Positions 8,425-16,154 of a DNA stretch of 64,000 bases are shown here, piece by piece. The first letter of the stretch is position 1, and the number at the start of each line of letters is the position of its first letter. The position numbers were made by a program, and so were the translations under genes. Below the pieces are notes generated by a model, which was given only the letters and a program-made list of their open reading frames with translations, made no database searches and was not told the origin of the DNA. Source of the stretch: Streptomyces rimosus (lineage in GTDB: Bacteria > Actinomycetota > Actinomycetes > Streptomycetales > Streptomycetaceae); the NCBI RefSeq assembly GCF_008704655.1, contig NZ_CP023688.1, positions 7,508,501 through 7,572,500 of the forward strand. The letters run 5' to 3'.

Positions 8425-9333
8425 CTACTTCTCCTCCGGCCCGTCCAGAACGGTCGGCTCCCATGCACGCCGCAGCTGCGTGCGCAGCAGCGGCAACGGG
8501 CTGTCGTCGCGCCCGCCGAGCCGGTCGGAAAGCAGCGTCAGCGTGTCGCAGCGGGCCAGTTGCAGCGCGCGGGCGCAGGCGCCGCGGTCGAAGCCGGCGG
8601 CCGTCGCGATGCGTACGGCCGCCACGGCACCGACCGAGATCGCGAGCCCGGCGACATCCTCGGCGGCGTCGCCGGTCACCGCGTCCGTCCAGTCCAGTAC
8701 GCCGCTGACCCTGCCGTCCTCGGCCACGAGCAGGTGCTCGCCCTTGAGGTCGTTGTGCACCAGGGTGGCGGGCGCCGTCGCGGCCTCCGCCCCTCGTACA
8801 CTCAGCCTCGGCAGCCACCCGGCGTCGAACTCGCCGCGTGCCGCGACGGTTTCCGCCGCCGCCGAGGCCCGGCGGAGCAGTCCGGGCATATTGCGCGGTG
8901 CCTCCGGCGGTACGCCCAGCGCCTCGGCTTCCACCACGGGCACCTGCGCGAGCTGGACGAGCAGCCGCGTGAGATCGTCCTCGCCCGCCGCCGGAACCGC
9001 GCGCAGCTCGGCGGAGACCCCGCCCAGCCGGGTGTCCAGGGTGAACGCGCGCCCCCGCGCCCAGTCCCCGCTCGCCACACTCACCGGTACGGGAATGCCG
9101 GTCCGCTCGCCGACCAACTCGCGCAGCGCGAGCTCCCGGCGCAGGCGCTCCGAACCGCCGGAGTCGAGCGCGCACCGCGCCACATGGTCCGGCCCCACCC
9201 ACCAGGACGCGTGGTCGCCGCCTTCACCGATGGGCCGGACGTCCGCCGCGTGCACCCCGGGCACGACGTCCTGGACCAGCCGGGCCACTTCTGCCGCGTC
9301 CGGCAGGCGTTCCTCCGTCATGATCGCCATCAT
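8425..9333 (-). CDS. Aminoglycoside phosphotransferase (APH)-fold kinase
   Basis: The 302-residue protein has the APH core. A nucleotide-binding N-lobe begins with IGEGGDHASWWV. The Brenner motif is LVHNDLKGEHLLV, carrying the catalytic Asp and metal-binding Asn/Asp region. The DFG-equivalent is GVLDWTDAVTGDAAEDVAGLA. Members phosphorylate aminoglycosides, macrolides, homoserine, choline or other small molecules; nothing here identifies the substrate, so antibiotic resistance should not be assumed. Several in-frame ATGs (9333, 9330, 9321) could be the start. Confidence 0.85.
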   Translation of the reverse strand: MMAIMTEERLPDAAEVARLVQDVVPGVHAADVRPIGEGGDHASWWVGPDHVARCALDSGGSERLRRELALRELVGERTGIPVPVSVASGDWARGRAFTLDTRLGGVSAELRAVPAAGEDDLTRLLVQLAQVPVVEAEALGVPPEAPRNMPGLLRRASAAAETVAARGEFDAGWLPRLSVRGAEAATAPATLVHNDLKGEHLLVAEDGRVSGVLDWTDAVTGDAAEDVAGLAISVGAVAAVRIATAAGFDRGACARALQLARCDTLTLLSDRLGGRDDSPLPLLRTQLRRAWEPTVLDGPEEK

Positions 9334-9402
9334 GCCGCAGGGCGCCCTCGCGATGGGGCGGCGGCAGGCCGATCCGGCCGTACGGGTACGCGCCCGCGCC
9401 GC

Positions 9403-10527
9403 TCACCCGCCGGGAAGCTCGACCTCGAACCGGCAGCCGCGCTCCGTGTTGCGCACCGAGGCGCGCCCCGCGTGTGCCTCGACGATGCCGCGGACGATCG
9501 CCAGACCCAGCCCCGCGCCGCTTCCGCCGTCCGCGCGCGGCGTACGGGCGGGGGCGCCGCGCCAGCCGGTGTCGAAGACGCGCGGCAGGTCCGCCTCCGG
9601 GATGCCGCCGCAGCCGTCCTCCACCGCGAGTACCACCCGGCCGTCGGCACGCTGTGCCTCCACCGCGACCGTGCCGCCGTCCGGCGTCGCCCGGATCGCG
9701 TTGACCAGCAGGTTCCCCAGCACGCGGGTGATCTGCTGCGCGTCCACCCGTACCGGTACGGCCGCCACCCCGCCGTCCACCAGGCGCACCCCGCCCGCGG
9801 CGGCCAGCGGCCGGGCGCCCGCGAGCGCGTCGTCCACCAGATCGAACACCGACACCCGGGACGGCGTCAGCGTCAGCGCGCCCGCCTGGATGCGGGACAG
9901 TTCGAAGAGGTCGTCGACCATGCCGGCCAGCCGGTCCACCTCCACCCGGATACGGGCGTGATAGCGGGCGGCGTCCGCGCCCCGCACCACGCCGTCCTCC
10001 AGGGCCTCGGCCATCGCCCGCAGGCCCGCCAGCGGTGTGCGCAGATCGTGGGAGATGCCCGCGATCAGGTCGCGCCGCGCGGCGTCCAGCGCGCGTTCGC
10101 GCTCCCTGGCCCGCGCCAGCCGGGCACTGGTCTCCTCCAACGCCTCGGCCAGCGTGGCCAGTTCGGCCGTCGGCGGCTCGGCGGGCGCGGCGAACCCGCC
10201 CTCGCTGCCGACCGTACGCGCCGCCTCCGCCAGCTGCCTGCTGCCCGCGGCGATCCGGCGGCCGAACAGCAGCGCGGCGGCCAGCGACACCAGCCCGGAG
10301 ACGGCGACCACGGCCATCACCACGCCCAGGTCGTGCGCCGACAGGAACATCGCCTGGGCCACCGCGACCGTCCCGGCCGCCATCGTGACGACCGCCAGCG
10401 CCCCCGCGGCGAACAGCGACAGCGCGACGGAGCGGCGGCGCAGCACCCGCACGGCAGCGGCGGCCGGCAGCCCGGCCGCGACGGCGCCGAGGGCGGCCAG
10501 CGCGAGGATGACGAGGAAGTCGTTCAT
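9403..10527 (-). CDS. Sensor histidine kinase (HAMP-type, OmpR/EnvZ class)
   Basis: The protein has 374 residues. There are three or so hydrophobic segments in the first 90 residues with little extracytoplasmic sequence, then a HAMP-like linker (about 90-145). The dimerisation domain carries the phospho-acceptor His160 (GISHDLRTPL). The ATPase domain has N276 (GNLLVN), the G1 box DGCGGIP (about 304-310) and a G2 loop at about 335-342. The start overlaps the response regulator stop by four bases (ATGA), so the pair is translationally coupled. With so small an external loop, it probably senses the membrane or a partner protein such as the DM13 protein encoded first in the operon. Confidence 0.94.
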   Translation of the reverse strand: MNDFLVILALAALGAVAAGLPAAAAVRVLRRRSVALSLFAAGALAVVTMAAGTVAVAQAMFLSAHDLGVVMAVVAVSGLVSLAAALLFGRRIAAGSRQLAEAARTVGSEGGFAAPAEPPTAELATLAEALEETSARLARARERERALDAARRDLIAGISHDLRTPLAGLRAMAEALEDGVVRGADAARYHARIRVEVDRLAGMVDDLFELSRIQAGALTLTPSRVSVFDLVDDALAGARPLAAAGGVRLVDGGVAAVPVRVDAQQITRVLGNLLVNAIRATPDGGTVAVEAQRADGRVVLAVEDGCGGIPEADLPRVFDTGWRGAPARTPRADGGSGAGLGLAIVRGIVEAHAGRASVRNTERGCRFEVELPGG

Positions 10528-11342
10528 GGGCGGGGGGTTCCGGCGGGAGTGGGTGAGGCCGGGTCCGGACGGTCGCCGTCACCCGTACCGCCTGCCGGGT
10601 CGAAGCGGTACCCGGCGCCCCACACCGTGACGATCAGCCGCGGTGCCGCCGGATCGTCCTCGATCTTCTCGCGCAACCGCCGTACGTGCACGGTCACCGT
10701 GGACAGATCGCCGAACTCCCAGCCCCAGACCTGGTGCAGCAGATCCTCCCGGGCGAACACCCGCCCCGGGTTGCGCATCAGGAACAGCAGCAGGTCGAAC
10801 TCGCGGGAGGTCAGGGACAGCGGACGCCCGGCCCGTACGGCATGGCGTGCGGCGGGCTCGGCGGTCAGATCGCCGGCCCGTACGGGAGGCACCGGGGTGG
10901 CGGCCGGCGGGGCGGCCTCCGCGCGGCGCAGCACGGACCCGATGCGCAGCACCAGTTCGCGGGGGCTGAACGGCTTGGTCACATAGTCGTCCGCGCCCAG
11001 TTCCAGGCCCAGGATGCGGTCCGGCGCCTCGCCGCGGGCGGTGAGCATCACGACGGGGACCGGGGGCGGTGCGGGCGCCGTGCTGTGCGCGCCGCGCAGC
11101 CTGCGGCACACCTCCAGGCCGTCGAGGCCCGGCAGCATCAGGTCCAGCACCACCAGGTGCGGCCGGAAGACGGCGGCCCGGTCGAGGGCCGCCCAGCCGT
11201 CGGCGACGTGTTCGGTGACGTAGCCGGCGCGCGTCAGATAGCCGGTGACGACCTCGGCGACGGTCGGGTCGTCCTCGACGACGAGGATGCGCCGGGGTGG
11301 CGCTGCGGGCGGCGGGGCGGCGGGCGGGGTGGTTCGGCTCAC
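10524..11342 (-). CDS. OmpR/PhoB-family response regulator
   Basis: The protein has 272 residues. The receiver domain has acidic pocket Asp24-Asp25, phospho-acceptor Asp67 (VVLDLMLPG), the conserved Thr101 and Lys123 (KPFSPREL). The C-terminal winged helix ends with TVTVHVRRLREKIEDDP and VWGAGYRFDP, as in PhoB-type regulators. A proline/alanine-rich extension of 16 residues precedes the receiver. It lies four bases after the DM13 gene and overlaps the kinase gene, forming a three-gene minus-strand operon. Confidence 0.95.
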   Translation of the reverse strand: MSRTTPPAAPPPAAPPRRILVVEDDPTVAEVVTGYLTRAGYVTEHVADGWAALDRAAVFRPHLVVLDLMLPGLDGLEVCRRLRGAHSTAPAPPPVPVVMLTARGEAPDRILGLELGADDYVTKPFSPRELVLRIGSVLRRAEAAPPAATPVPPVRAGDLTAEPAARHAVRAGRPLSLTSREFDLLLFLMRNPGRVFAREDLLHQVWGWEFGDLSTVTVHVRRLREKIEDDPAAPRLIVTVWGAGYRFDPAGGTGDGDRPDPASPTPAGTPRP

Positions 11343-11346
11343 GGGA

Positions 11347-11904
11347 TCAGCGTGCCATCGCGGCCGCCGCCGGGAGGTCGGCGGCGCCGAAGGAGACGGA
11401 GAAGCGGTGGCACCAGATCACCACGCTGCGGAAGGCGGCCGGGTCGGTGCCGGCCGGTACCGCGTAGTTCTGGTTGCCGAGATTGCCCTTGAGCTTGCCC
11501 AGCTCGACGGCGCCCGCGCCCAGCCCGTGCTCGGCGTCGGCGGCACTGCGGTGCGACAGATAGACCCGTACATCCGGCCCCTCGGATGTCTTGAGGTCCT
11601 CCAGCCGCACCACCCGGCCGCCGTCCGCGAGGCGCAGCGCGCGGGCGGTGCCGCTGGTGGCGTGCTCATGGGAGACGAAGGAGCCTCCGGCCGCAGGCTT
11701 CTTCATGCCGTCCGTGTCGTGCATCTTGCCCATGGCGGAGGAGGTGGCGGACGGTGCCGCCTCGTCCACGGTCGTGTTCGTCAAGGCCTTCCACGGCTGG
11801 AAGAGATAGAGCGCGACGGCCGCGACGACCACGGCGACGAGGAGGGCGGGGACGACGACGGCGCGGCGCAGCAGCGGCGAGCGGCGGGGAGCAATGGGTT
11901 CCAT
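11347..11904 (-). CDS. DM13 domain-containing membrane-anchored protein
   Basis: The protein has 185 residues from the ATG at 11904; the longer open frame upstream is not protein-like. One transmembrane segment lies near residues 14-34, followed by an extracytoplasmic linker rich in Met/His/Asp (GKMHDTDGMKK). The DM13 domain follows, with VRVYLS, ELGKLKGNLGNQNYAVP and SVVIWCHRFSVSFGAADL. DM13 domains carry a conserved Cys and are proposed, in eukaryotic proteins, to take part in redox electron transfer; the bacterial function is unknown. The gene is first in an operon with a response regulator and a sensor kinase with almost no external domain. It may therefore be the sensory accessory or an output of that system. 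Confidence 0.85.
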   Translation of the reverse strand: MEPIAPRRSPLLRRAVVVPALLVAVVVAAVALYLFQPWKALTNTTVDEAAPSATSSAMGKMHDTDGMKKPAAGGSFVSHEHATSGTARALRLADGGRVVRLEDLKTSEGPDVRVYLSHRSAADAEHGLGAGAVELGKLKGNLGNQNYAVPAGTDPAAFRSVVIWCHRFSVSFGAADLPAAAAMAR

Positions 11905-12011
11905 GCGCCCAGCCAAGCGCGCGGAGCGGGCGGCTGGGGGCCGTGGAGCCGGTCCGTAAGACTCCGGTAATCCTCCGGGGCGGGCCGTCCGGGCACCTTG
12001 GTGGCGGGCTT

Positions 12012-12947
12012 CTATCGCGAGCGGGCCGCCGACGGCAGCGTACGGATGAGCGCTCCCAGCATCGCGGCGCCCGTGCCCACCGCTGCCAGGTGCAGAACCG
12101 CCGCGAGTACGAGGTTTTCCGGCAGGGCGGTACCGGCCGGTTGCGTGATCGCCAGATACAGCGTGAAGGGAAGCTTCCAGCCGCTCCAGGCGAACAGCGA
12201 GCCCGATCCGAGCCAGCCGAGCACCATGGGTACCCATCGACGGGCCCGTGCGGGCAGGCCCCGGACGACCGCCCAGGAAGCGGCGGCGGCCACGAGCGCC
12301 CAGCACCCGAAGACTCCGGACAGCAGATGCCAGGAGAGCTCCCGCTCCTCGGGGTGGGCGACACCCGTGGTGCCGCCCACCGCCCAGTACAGCCAGACGA
12401 GACCGACCGCGGCGCCGACCACGGCCGTCCACGGCGGCGTCTTGGGCGAGCGCTCGCCACCGTCCCCGAGCCGGCCCGCGAACGCCTCCGGCCAGCGGCG
12501 CCGCAAGTACGCGGGCAGTGCGACGGCCAGCCCCGCCCCCATCCCCACGAACCCGAACTGAATCAGCGCGGCCTCCCACCCGGGCATCGACGGGCCCGCG
12601 TCACTCCCGCTCCCGCCACGGCCGTCCGCCGGGACCAGCAGCCAACCGAGAAGGGCGTACGGCAGCACCGGAACGAGGAACCCCGTACCGACCCAGGCGC
12701 AGACAACTAACGGCGCCCCCGGTATGCGCATCCCCCACGACCGCACCAGCGCGAGCGCCACCGCGATACCGACCCCCGCCATACCGATCGTCGCGCTGTT
12801 GAGCACCACCCACTCCGCGGTGCCGGACCCGCCCCCGGCCCCCAAGAGCGAACCGGCCACCCACGACACCTTGATCAGCAAGTACGGCAGCATCGCCAGC
12901 GCCGCTCCGTACGCCGCGATCCGCCCGGCCCGGTCCCAGCTGTCCAC
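12012..12947 (-). CDS. Polytopic membrane protein of unknown function, TTA-containing
   Basis: The protein has 311 residues from GTG 12947, chosen because AGAGGGG lies five bases upstream; a TTG at 12968 is the longest alternative. I count about eight hydrophobic segments and no recognisable catalytic motif. A TTA leucine codon occurs at 12708-12710 in the segment PGAPLVVCAW, which in Streptomyces makes translation depend on the bldA tRNA and so usually late in development. It lies 107 bases upstream of the DM13 gene on the same strand and could share its transcript. Confidence 0.8.
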   Translation of the reverse strand: MDSWDRAGRIAAYGAALAMLPYLLIKVSWVAGSLLGAGGGSGTAEWVVLNSATIGMAGVGIAVALALVRSWGMRIPGAPLVVCAWVGTGFLVPVLPYALLGWLLVPADGRGGSGSDAGPSMPGWEAALIQFGFVGMGAGLAVALPAYLRRRWPEAFAGRLGDGGERSPKTPPWTAVVGAAVGLVWLYWAVGGTTGVAHPEERELSWHLLSGVFGCWALVAAAASWAVVRGLPARARRWVPMVLGWLGSGSLFAWSGWKLPFTLYLAITQPAGTALPENLVLAAVLHLAAVGTGAAMLGALIRTLPSAARSR

Positions 12948-13269
12948 ATGAACCCCTCTTTCGAGCAATGGGGTTCGAGTCTTGTCCGCTCCTGTCGTCG
13001 TGGGCGTCGATCGCTGGGCGCATCCCGGTCGTCACCGAGGGGGAGCGGGCATCGGCCGGCCGGATGATGCGCGATGGAGAGCTGGAGTGCTTCTGGGGAC
13101 AGGGTTTTGGAGCGGGCACTGCCGCCCGTCACGTTCCATCGCGTCCAGGCCGGCACTCCCGCAACGGCCGTATCCGTAGCGGAGACGGCCTTGCTTTTCG
13201 TTGATCGGGGGCCGACGGGGCTGTTGGCTGCCTTCGCGTACTCGATACACATATGCCCGTATTCCGTAC
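12948..13269. other. Gene-free stretch with a possible vestigial promoter
   Basis: No convincing gene was seen. On the plus strand TTGGCT (13224-13229), a 16-base gap and TACACA (13246-13251) could be a weak promoter for the decayed gene that follows. The short open frames here have no family resemblance. Confidence 0.4.
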
Positions 13270-13735
13270 GCGCGAGGGGGAACCACCGCGCGTCGACCCG
13301 GTCGACTCAGAAGCGCCGCCGTCACCGCGGCGTTATTGGCCGGCTCCGCGATCGCCCTGCCGCTGACCACGGCAGAGGCGGACGAGCGGCAGCCGCGTAC
13401 CGAGCAGGTGAGCGTGGCGCAGGACGGTACGCCGGCCGACGTGCCCGTCGAGAACGGGCGGATCAGCGGCGACGGGCCTTCCTGCACCTCGCCGCGCGTC
13501 GTAGAGAACGACACCAACGAGAAGGCGGACGTCTTCGGGACGGACAGACCGACGGCAGCTCGGCGACCGGCGCCTACATGAGCGCCGACAACCGAAAGGT
13601 GTACTTCGCCTCGCGAGCCACAGACTTGGTGCCCGGCGACACCAACGGCGCTGATGATGTCTTCGTCCGCGATCTGGTGACTGGCACTGTCGATCGCGTC
13701 AGTGTTGGCAGCGATGGCGCCCAGCGTGCGGATCA
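13270..13735 (+). pseudogene. Decayed secreted PD40/TolB-like beta-propeller protein
   Basis: One frame holds a secretion signal (RSAAVTAALLAGSAIALPL) followed by EQVSVAQDGTPAD and NDTNEKADVFGTDR. The similarity then continues in another frame from about 13570 with GAYMSADNRKVYFASR and ATDLVPGDTNGADDVFVRD. Both parts are the repeat of secreted actinobacterial WD40/PD40 propellers (VSV-x-DG, LVPGDTNG-x-DVFVRD). At least one frameshift and one or more internal deletions separate them, only about two repeats remain of the usual five to seven, and no proper stop or start can be assigned. The signal region contains a TTA codon at 13333-13335. The stretch 13736-13951 after it holds no gene that I can support. 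Confidence 0.7.
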
Positions 13736-13951
13736 GGCTTGGTTGCTGGGGGTGATCGGGTGGGGGATGCGGTGTTGTTCGGCGGGTCTGCCGGGTGGGA
13801 TGGCGGGCCTGCCGGGCGAGGTGCGGGCCTCCTGGAGACGAATCGAACGTGATCGTCCCCCCAGCGGGGGCTTACCCAAGGGGGGGCAGGGAACAAGCCC
13901 CGCCCGGAACCGGACCGAACCGAGCCCGCGCCGAGCCCGAATGGTGGGCGC

Positions 13952-14353
13952 TCAGCCCTCCAACGCCTCCCGCACCCGTCGCGACACGGTGAACGCGTAC
14001 AGGTCCAGCACGCCGGGCGGCTCCGCGAGGCCGGGGCCGCCGGCGCGTATCCAGGCGGCCACGTCGTCCAGTGCGGCGTCGTCGTTGACCAGTCCGAGCC
14101 ACACCGGGCGGCCGCCCGCGGCCCGGCCCGCGCGGGACGGCTGGACCACGACGACGTTGGCCTGGTCGCAGACGTCCAGGCACTCCGAGGCGCGGACCTC
14201 CGCCGCGCCGGCCAGCGCGGCCCGCAGCCGCGGGATCTGCGCCGCGTGGTCGACGCCCGGGATCTTGCGCGGGTCGCCGCAGCAGCAGCCGCGGCAGACG
14301 GTGACGCGGCAGGGAGCTTCGGCGGGCTGACGGCCGGCACGCTTGTTGATCAT
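13952..14353 (-). CDS. Thioredoxin-like (2Fe-2S) ferredoxin domain protein
   Basis: The protein has 133 residues from ATG 14353 (or 14362). The N-terminal VTVCRGCCCGDPRK and the later SECLDVCDQANVVVVQP give the cysteine spacing of the small thioredoxin-fold [2Fe-2S] ferredoxins, in which two cysteines sit in the first loop and two, three residues apart, in the second. Next comes a Trp-rich segment (VWLGLVNDD) and a short helical tail. It is divergent from the P450 gene, with starts only about 35 bases apart. A redox link to the P450 is possible but unproven; P450s are usually served by other ferredoxin types. Confidence 0.82.
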   Translation of the reverse strand: MINKRAGRQPAEAPCRVTVCRGCCCGDPRKIPGVDHAAQIPRLRAALAGAAEVRASECLDVCDQANVVVVQPSRAGRAAGGRPVWLGLVNDDAALDDVAAWIRAGGPGLAEPPGVLDLYAFTVSRRVREALEG

Positions 14354-14387
14354 TCGGCCCATGCTACGCGGGGTAGGTATCGCCCCC

Positions 14388-15761
14388 ATGACCCTCACCA
14401 CACGATCCGGCCCGGCGATACCGGGCCCCCGGGGCGTACCGTTCCTGGGCTCGATGTTCGACCTGCGGCGCAGCACGCTCGACACGTTCGCGCGCGCCCG
14501 CCGTGACCACGGCGACCTGGTGCGCTTCACGGCCGGTCCGCCCGGCCTGCGCAGCGTCTTCTACGGCGTGTTCTCGCCCGAGGGCAGTCAGCGGATCCTC
14601 GCCTCCGAGGCCGCCAACTTCCGCAAGGACCACCCGTTCTACGAAGAGGTCCGGCAGTCGTTCGGCAACGGCCTGCTGACCAGCCAGGACGACGACTATC
14701 TCCGCCAGCGGCGGATCGTGCGGCCGCTGTTCACCAAGCGCCGGGTCGACGGCTACGCGTCGGCCGTGGCCGCGGATGCGCAGGCCGTCGCCGAGCGCTG
14801 GCGGACCCCGCCCGGCGGCACGGTCGACCTGGTGGGCGAGATGAACCGGCTCGCGCTGCGCACCGTCTCCCGCATCCTGTTCGGCACGGACGTGGAGGCC
14901 GCGGTCGCCACCGTGCACCGCTGCTTCCCGGTGATCAACTCGTATGTCGTACGGCGCGGCTTCTCGCCGCGCAACCCGCCGCGCCACTGGCCCACCCCCG
15001 CCAACCGCCGGGCCGCCGCCGCGACGGCCGAACTGCACTCGGTCTGCGACCGGATCGTGGCCGGGCGGCAGACCGCCGGCGCACTGGAGGACGGCGCCGA
15101 CCTGCTGTCCCTGCTCACCCGCGCGGGCAACGCGGCGGACGGCGGCCTGGACGCCACCGAGATCCGCGATCAGGTCCTGGTCTTCCTGCTCGCCGGCCAC
15201 GAGACGACCGCGACGTCCCTGGCCTTCACCCTCCACCTGCTCGCCCGGCATCCGGAGGAACAGGTCCTGGTACGGGAGGAGATCGACGCCGTACTGGGGG
15301 ACCGGGAGCCGGAAGCCGCCGACCTGGAGCGGTTGCCGCGGCTGACGATGGCCCTCAAGGAGGCCATGCGGCTGTACCCGGCGGCGCCCGTGGTGAGCCG
15401 GCGCGGCGTCGCGGCCACCGAGATCGGCGGCCACCGGATACCGGACGGCGCCGATGTGATCGTCTCGCCGTGGGTGACCCACCGGCACCCCGGCCTGTGG
15501 GAGGACCCGGAGCGCTTCGATCCGCGGCGGTTCACCCCGGAGCGGGAGGCGGCGCGCCACCGCTACGCGTGGTTCCCGTTCGGCGGCGGCCCGCGGGCGT
15601 GCATCGGGCAGCACTTCTCGATGCTGGAGTCGGTGCTGGCGGCAGCGGTACTGCTGCGCTCGTACGAGCTGACGGCGGTCGACCGGGAGGTGCCGCTCAC
15701 CGCGGGCATCACCTTGCAGGCGGCGGGCCCGGCGCGGGTGCGGCTGAGGGGAGTGGGCTGA
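14388..15761 (+). CDS. Cytochrome P450
   Basis: The protein has 457 residues from ATG 14388; an ATG at 14361 is also in frame. The P450 landmarks are all present: I-helix AGHETTATS, K-helix KEAMR (the ExxR pair), the PERF-like region DPERFDPRRF, and the heme-binding loop FPFGGGPRACIGQ with ligand Cys405. The arrangement and length resemble class-II-like bacterial P450s of the CYP102/CYP4 type rather than the roughly 400-residue actinobacterial CYP105/107 type. The substrate is unknown and no biosynthetic cluster surrounds it. A strong hairpin follows the stop. Confidence 0.95.
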   Translation: MTLTTRSGPAIPGPRGVPFLGSMFDLRRSTLDTFARARRDHGDLVRFTAGPPGLRSVFYGVFSPEGSQRILASEAANFRKDHPFYEEVRQSFGNGLLTSQDDDYLRQRRIVRPLFTKRRVDGYASAVAADAQAVAERWRTPPGGTVDLVGEMNRLALRTVSRILFGTDVEAAVATVHRCFPVINSYVVRRGFSPRNPPRHWPTPANRRAAAATAELHSVCDRIVAGRQTAGALEDGADLLSLLTRAGNAADGGLDATEIRDQVLVFLLAGHETTATSLAFTLHLLARHPEEQVLVREEIDAVLGDREPEAADLERLPRLTMALKEAMRLYPAAPVVSRRGVAATEIGGHRIPDGADVIVSPWVTHRHPGLWEDPERFDPRRFTPEREAARHRYAWFPFGGGPRACIGQHFSMLESVLAAAVLLRSYELTAVDREVPLTAGITLQAAGPARVRLRGVG

Positions 15762-15777
15762 GGGCGTACGGGAGACC

Positions 15778-15801
15778 GGAGGGGCGGGGCGCCGCCCCTC
15801 C
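15778..15801 (+). terminator. Hairpin terminator after the P450 gene
   Basis: A perfect 10-base-pair stem (GGAGGGGCGG with CCGCCCCTCC) closes a 4-base loop, starting 16 bases after the P450 stop. It has no U tract, which is usual in this genus. Confidence 0.75.
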
Positions 15802-15828
15802 GTCAGCATGCCCCTCGACCCCACCCTC

Positions 15829-15877
15829 AAACGCAACGAAAATAGCGTTTGCATTTTCGTGGCGGCCCCCGTACCGT
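15829..15877 (+). promoter_or_regulatory. Promoter with nested inverted repeats upstream of the ABC-F gene
   Basis: AAACGC (15829-15834) pairs with GCGTTT (15845-15850), and ACGAAAAT (15836-15843) pairs with ATTTTCGT (15853-15860); both are perfect and interleaved. TTGCAT (15850-15855), 16 bases, then TACCGT (15872-15877) form a plausible sigma-70-like promoter whose -35 is covered by the repeats. This is the layout expected for a repressor-controlled promoter, and the A/T richness stands out locally. Confidence 0.55.
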
Positions 15878-16154
15878 TCTTCTCGGCCCCATTGCCGTCG
15901 ACAGGAGAAGGCCGTTGCTCGTCTGAGGTCATGAGACGCCGCGCCCACGGCGCGAGGTGCGAGAGCGCGCGAAGAGCGCGCCCGGCACCCGCTGTGCGGC
16001 CCTGTCCACGACCTCGGCGATCCGCTCTGTCCGGCCCGCCTCCCGCCCGACCCGCCCGCACCCCTCTCGGTGCCGTCGGCCCGGCTCTCGTGGACCTTCC
16101 CGTGGTGTCTCCCGCGCCGTCCCCCGTACCTCCGCGCGCACCGAGGAGACCCGT
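15878..16154 (+). other. Long leader of the ABC-F gene, no gene seen
   Basis: About 270 bases separate the proposed promoter from the ABC-F start. The open frames that cross it are Arg/Pro/Ala-rich and not protein-like. Several ABC-F resistance genes are known to be controlled by leader attenuation, so this length is noteworthy, but I could not define a leader peptide or paired terminator/antiterminator by eye. Confidence 0.4.

Noticed and set aside
8425..9333. Calling the APH-fold gene an aminoglycoside resistance gene
   Set aside because: The fold is shared with many unrelated small-molecule kinases, and there is no cluster or substrate evidence.
7543..10986. A 1147-codon plus-strand open frame opposite the reductase, APH-type, kinase and regulator genes
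   Set aside because: It is an antisense shadow; the minus-strand proteins have complete domain motifs and normal overlaps.
13074..14330. A 418-codon plus-strand open frame read as one gene
   Set aside because: Only a short middle piece (about 13570-13735) is protein-like; it belongs to the decayed propeller gene, and the end runs antisense through the ferredoxin gene.
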